Origin: Ramazzottius varieornatus
Lineage: Eukaryota > Tardigrada > Eutardigrada > Parachela > Ramazzottiidae
Direction: 5' to 3'
Length of the DNA: 64,000 bases
Assembly: GCA_001949185.1 (NCBI GenBank)
Contig: BDGG01000007.1
Coordinates: 280,201 to 344,200 of the forward strand
The notes under the pieces were generated by a model. The model saw only the letters and a list, made by a program, of their open reading frames with translations. It had not been told where the DNA came from and did no database searches. Every line of letters begins with the position of its first letter. Position 1 is the first letter of the stretch. A program made the translations under genes and the position numbers. This document shows, one piece after another, positions 60,201 to 64,000 of this stretch.

Positions 60201-61793
60201 TTAGTAAGGATGATAGTAACTGTAATGGAGGTTATGGGATGTGCTGTTTGCTTGCATATCGGGACCGCTTGTTTCCTGCGTCTTGTCGTTGTCCGCAAGC
60301 TCCTTTATCAGGAAAGTGATCGATGCCGCCAAAGTGATGGTCTGCGGAGGAAAAAATTATCATATCGGTGCACCAAGTCCATATCAATTGCAAGAAATAA
60401 TCATAGTGGAGAATGGGAATGTAACCATACACCGATCAGCACTCCGCGTCTGTAGACAAACAGACCCCCCCCCCCCCATTAATGTCGCAAACATGCTTTC
60501 CGGCACTTTCGGAAAACTGGAAGACCTCTTGCTCCAAGTGCTTCACCTGGACCGACCAGAGAAATTCACTTATAGAGGAGGTACGTACATCTTCAAAGGT
60601 GCACAGTTCCCTTCAGCCTCACCTGCTTATCCGTTTTGGAGAAGCGATGTTTTAGGGCGCAGTTCAGTTTGCAGAGCAAGGACGGTATCATGGTACTCTA
60701 CAAATGCATAAAACTACCGTAAATATGTAAAAGGCTCATGCACATTAACCTGTAGTACAGCGACCAGGTTTTCTATTCACAACTCCAGGCACTGTCCGGT
60801 CTGGAAAACCCTTACATTCTCGGACGAACCAAAGTCCGAATACGGTCCCATAACTGGCAAAGATCATAACACCAAGTTCCCAAGACTTTTCAGATTTACC
60901 ATAGCTGCTAGCGACTCGCGACAAACAGCCAGCCAATATGACAAAGTCGGCACAGCAAATGGTAAACAATATCCAGCTCAAAGTCTGATTGAATTTCTCA
61001 CAGTAGGTAAGAACTTCAATGTGCTTGACGGACTGCCAAATACGAACCCGTTCGCACAGTTCATTTAAATGGACGACTTCATCTGGGTTTTGCACCCCAG
61101 CAATAGGTCCTTCAATCTCGTCAATAAGTCCTCGTAATTTGCCGGACAAAACTCGCGCACATAGCATTGCTCATAGGAATATCCGTTGAACCGCGAAGAA
61201 TGGAATGGTCTGTGCAAGAAAGTACCACAGTTGTAGCTTCCATTACGGAATGTGGCCAGGGAATGGGAGGTTTTGGTCATGGTTCAAGTTGAACTTCCAA
61301 CGTCTGAGATCGGTAGCAGTTTCAACCGCGAACCATGCAAGACGCAACAGCAGTGTCAAAGTCATCAACTGCCAAGAAAGAGTATCGAATCGCTTCCGGT
61401 ATTTCATTTCCGGACTGGATCCAATAAGGTTACTCGTGAGCTCAGAAAGGTTCCGCCAAGCACCGTGTTTTGTCCGAAAAATTACTTGTACCAAAATCGA
61501 TCGGAGCATCGACACGACAGACGGTACCATGTCCAGCAGCCACATGACAGGGCTGCTGGTGAGCGGCATAGATCTCGGATACTTATAGCCAAGGGTCAGT
61601 ATTTCAAGCAGAACGCACAGATACAGCACTTGGCACAGGAAGAAGGCCACTGACAGACACTTTAGTCCCACCTGGAGAAGGGTTTTACCGACGGTCACCG
61701 CGGATGTTTCCCGGTTTTCCGAGTCGTTAGAAAGCGGTACGTAGCCCATGGCCTTCGAGATCAGCATCTGGGCAACGAACATCGTCGGCAGAG
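60201..61793 (-). pseudogene. gustatory-receptor-like pseudogene
   Basis: Minus-strand exons about 61793-60790, 60546-60431 and 60341-60201, parallel to the intact copy at 63039-64000. Several hydrophobic spans (LSVAFFLCQVLYLCVLLEIL, LMTLTLLLRLAWFAVETA, LSWILFTICCADFVILAGCL) and the tail ITLAASITFLIKELADNDK fit a 7-span insect-type gustatory-receptor-like protein. Three lesions: TAA at 61243-61245 just before WKLQLWYFLAQTIPFFAVQR; TGA at 61171-61173, where the intact copy has Cys; and a G13 run (plus-strand C13, 60465-60477) that lengthens the exon by 5 nt and shifts frame. The donor after the main exon is also altered. Family assignment rests on topology and the C-terminal pattern. Confidence 0.6.
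60465..60477. repeat. C13 homopolymer
   Basis: Thirteen C on the plus strand, inside the receptor pseudogene exon. Relative to the intact paralogue (GGTGGGGGA) the run adds five bases and shifts the frame. Homopolymers of this kind are also prone to sequencing error. Confidence 0.9.
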
Positions 61794-63038
61794 CTGAACG
61801 TCAAATGCACTGCTTGAAAGACTGTAAAATGTCAAGCAGGACAGTGCTGAACAGAAAAAATCTGTTTCTCTATATTACTTGATCGCGTGAACAGTAAATG
61901 GGACATGGGTAGGAGTCTTCATATTGCGCAATTGGTTCTTGCGAGAAGAGGGATTGCGTCTAAACGGTACGGTGCGGCTGGCATCGGTCGCAGGACCGAA
62001 AAGTCGTGGAAAACTTGCCTCAACCAATCAACGGGCTCCGGAATTCACAAGGCGGTCTGTCTCTTCGCAAGAATCAATTTCGTAATACTTGAGGACTCCC
62101 GCCCACGTCCCGAGAGCCCGGGGTGAGAGTCGTACAGGCTGCAGTACAATGATATATGATGTAACATCTGGTCATACTGGCCCAGTGCCTATCCTTTTTC
62201 CACCCACTGTCGCCATCCGCACATAGTTCTGATTGGCTTTGAGTACCACGTGATGCCCAGCTTTGACTGGGTTCGCACTGTGTTGCCATCAGCTGCACGA
62301 TTTAAAAACTTGGTCTTCCGCCAGACAGAAATCGCAGTTTCGACAGTGTTCTTGGGAAAAGGATTGGCAATAATACTGGGCAACGGAGACTCATCACGTG
62401 GTTAAGTGCGCGTTGAACTAATGACATTACAGTACCGTTTGCCAGTAGCACTTTTCAAACCATTATGCAATTTCACCATCGATCTACAGTATGGTACGAA
62501 ATTTGGCACTGCTAGTTTGCCACGCGGCGCTGAAACCTCAAGGAAATACGCACTGACGCTGACCATGGGTGATCCCGGGGTTGCTGGTCTTCTGGATCGC
62601 TCCGTATGACTCAGATTGTAATGATGTTGCACTTGATATCCCCAGCAACTTACAGTAATGCAGGTAACGTAATGATGCGCAACGGCTGGGCCAGGCTGGC
62701 GCGTCGTGCAATGGTTACGCCGGTTTTGCCTGGTGAACCAATGTGATCTACTCTTAATATAGAACGCCGACGCTTTGATGGATCGACTTCCACGAGATTG
62801 GGAACAATTGTCAGTTTATGGAGACCTGACTAAGAGCCTAAGACTGCAGCCCACCGTATCGGCGGCGATTGTCAGATGTTAGGCCGTACGAGTACTCCCA
62901 GTATCAGTTACAGATGTGGCAAAGCTGGACCAGCGTAGGTCCGTTCTAGGGCGACAGAGCACTCAGAGCTACCGCTCCGAACAAAAATAGGGCAATTTTT
63001 TTCATTAAATCTGTCAAGGACCGAAATCTTGTTGGTGA
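61794..63038. other. between the two receptor-like loci
   Basis: 1.2 kb. Short ORFs on both strands, none with a domain or splice support. The 5' part of the pseudogene (first exon) may lie at its left end. Confidence 0.35.
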
Positions 63039-64000
63039 TCACACTGTACAGTTCGCAGATGATCCACCAGTTTTCTCGTTGCCCGCGAGCTCTTTAATTA
63101 GGAACGTCATGGATCCGGCTAGGGTGACCGTCTGCAAAACACATCCGATTTGGATAAGAGTATGTTTCGTTTGATCGCTGGACACTTCTGCCCGGTGCCG
63201 CGTAACTTACACCCATCAGCAGTGCTCTGGTGTAAGTAAACAGTCCCCCACCATTAATCGCACAAATATGATCTCTGGCGCGCTCAGCGAAGTGGGACAC
63301 TTCGTCATACAGTTGTTCAGCCTGCAACAAAGGCTAATGCGCCATAATGCTAATCGTAACCCGGAGTAAAGTGAGTTGAAAAACTAAAGTGTGGTAAGAG
63401 ACTTTCACCTGTTTGTCTTTCATTGAGTTGTACCGAAGCTTGATTGCACAGCTTAATTTGTAAAGTAGCGATGGGAGTTTGACGCTCTGTGAGTTGAAAC
63501 AGATAAAGATTAGGCATTCTGCATCCGCTTTTCAGTTGGAAAGAGAGCTCACGGTACGTTTTCGTAAATTTGAGCGAAGTAGATTCCAAACAAGGTCCCA
63601 TAACTGGCGAAAATACCAGCGGCGACAAAGTCCCGTACGAGCTCCGATCTGACGTCAGGATCCTCAAAGCTGCTAGCGAGCCGCGACAAGTAACCAACCA
63701 ACGTTACGAAGTCCAAGCAATAAATAACGAAAAGTATCCAACTGAACACATCGTTAAATTTTTCGCTGTAGGCTAAAAGCCGGATATGTTGTACAGTTTG
63801 CCAGGCAGCCACTCTTTCTCTTAGCATGTTAAGATCTACGCTGCTTCCGTAGTCTCGTACCATGACAATAGATTCTTGGACCCCTCTGTTCAACTGCCTA
63901 AGATTGTCGGACAAGACTCTTCCGCAAAGTATCCCGCAGACAAAGATCTGCTGACTTGCGAAAAACGGTATTTTCTGTGCGAAGAAGTACCACAGCTGCA
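63039..64000 (-). CDS. gustatory-receptor-like membrane protein (5' end off window)
   Basis: Three minus-strand exons: 64000-63558 (continues past the right edge), 63321-63211 and 63131-63039. The frame is open throughout: QLWYFFAQKIPFFASQQIFV, then MLRERVAAWQTVQHIRLLAY, the span FSWILFVIYCLDFVTLVGYL, the span GIFASYGTLFGIYFAQIY, then EQLYDEVSHFAERARDHIC, and the end TVTLAGSMTFLIKELAGNEK before ANCTV and stop. Phases are all zero and splice sites are good. Topology and layout fit the C-terminal half of a 7-span arthropod-type gustatory/odorant-receptor-like channel. About 60% of positions match the pseudogene 1.9 kb away by eye. Ligand unknown. Confidence 0.65.

Noticed and set aside
61171..61173. 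TGA as selenocysteine (aligned with Cys in the paralogue)
   Set aside because: The same locus also has a TAA and a homopolymer frameshift, and I see no SECIS-like element; plain decay explains it better.

Overview
This window is animal nuclear DNA. Its genes are broken by many short GT-AG introns (about 40-400 nt), plus two GC-AG introns, and the conserved ones encode metazoan-specific products: neurofibromin, troponin T, an OATP/SLCO transporter and the dual-RGS anchor AKAP10. A troponin T with a long acidic C-terminal tail, compact genes and arthropod-type gustatory-receptor-like proteins suggest an ecdysozoan. A tardigrade is my preferred guess, but this is inference and nothing in the sequence proves it. 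Nothing looks bacterial. I rebuilt splice junctions by eye; for the ten complete conserved genes described below the joined exons stay in frame and give lengths close to the human orthologues or the usual family size.

Layout. From 0 to 31.4 kb is a dense housekeeping block: a BTBD3/6-like BTB-BACK gene (-, runs off the left edge), mitochondrial 3-oxoacid CoA-transferase SCOT (+), an ANKRD13-like ubiquitin-binding protein (+), the GID/CTLH-complex subunit ARMC8 (-), the ER nucleotide-sugar-type carrier SLC35B1 (+, divergent from ARMC8), a complete 27-exon neurofibromin NF1 gene (+, about 13.2 kb) and troponin T (+). An SLCO/OATP transporter (-) faces troponin T. From 35 to 51.5 kb is an accessory block: TA-flanked MITEs, a large palindrome, a Merlin-type (IS1595/ISXO2-like) DNA transposon with 49-bp terminal inverted repeats and a decayed intron-containing transposase, a tRNA-Pro(TGG), a small secreted protein, a Ly6-like GPI protein fragment, and a BTB-BACK gene with a nonsense codon. 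From 52 to 57.8 kb is a second housekeeping block: AKAP10 (+), the ER-membrane E3 ligase RNF5/RNF185 (-) and complex I subunit NDUFA8 (-). From 58 to 64 kb come a broken BTB gene, unrecognised coding remnants, and two related gustatory-receptor-like loci (-): one is a pseudogene with two stops and a G13 frameshift, the other is intact but runs off the right edge.

The most striking non-genic signal is a family of short palindromic elements with core AAGTGGCGCACG...CGTGCGCCACTT inside longer inverted ends (GGGAGCTCGGCAAAC...GTTTGCCGAGATCCC). At least twelve loci carry them. Eleven lie within introns of NF1, ANKRD13, troponin T and AKAP10, one lies just downstream of NF1, and none is in the transposon-rich 32-51 kb block. 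A second theme is that lineage-specific gene families (BTB, receptor-like) here are mostly disrupted by in-frame stops, while the conserved genes between them are intact.
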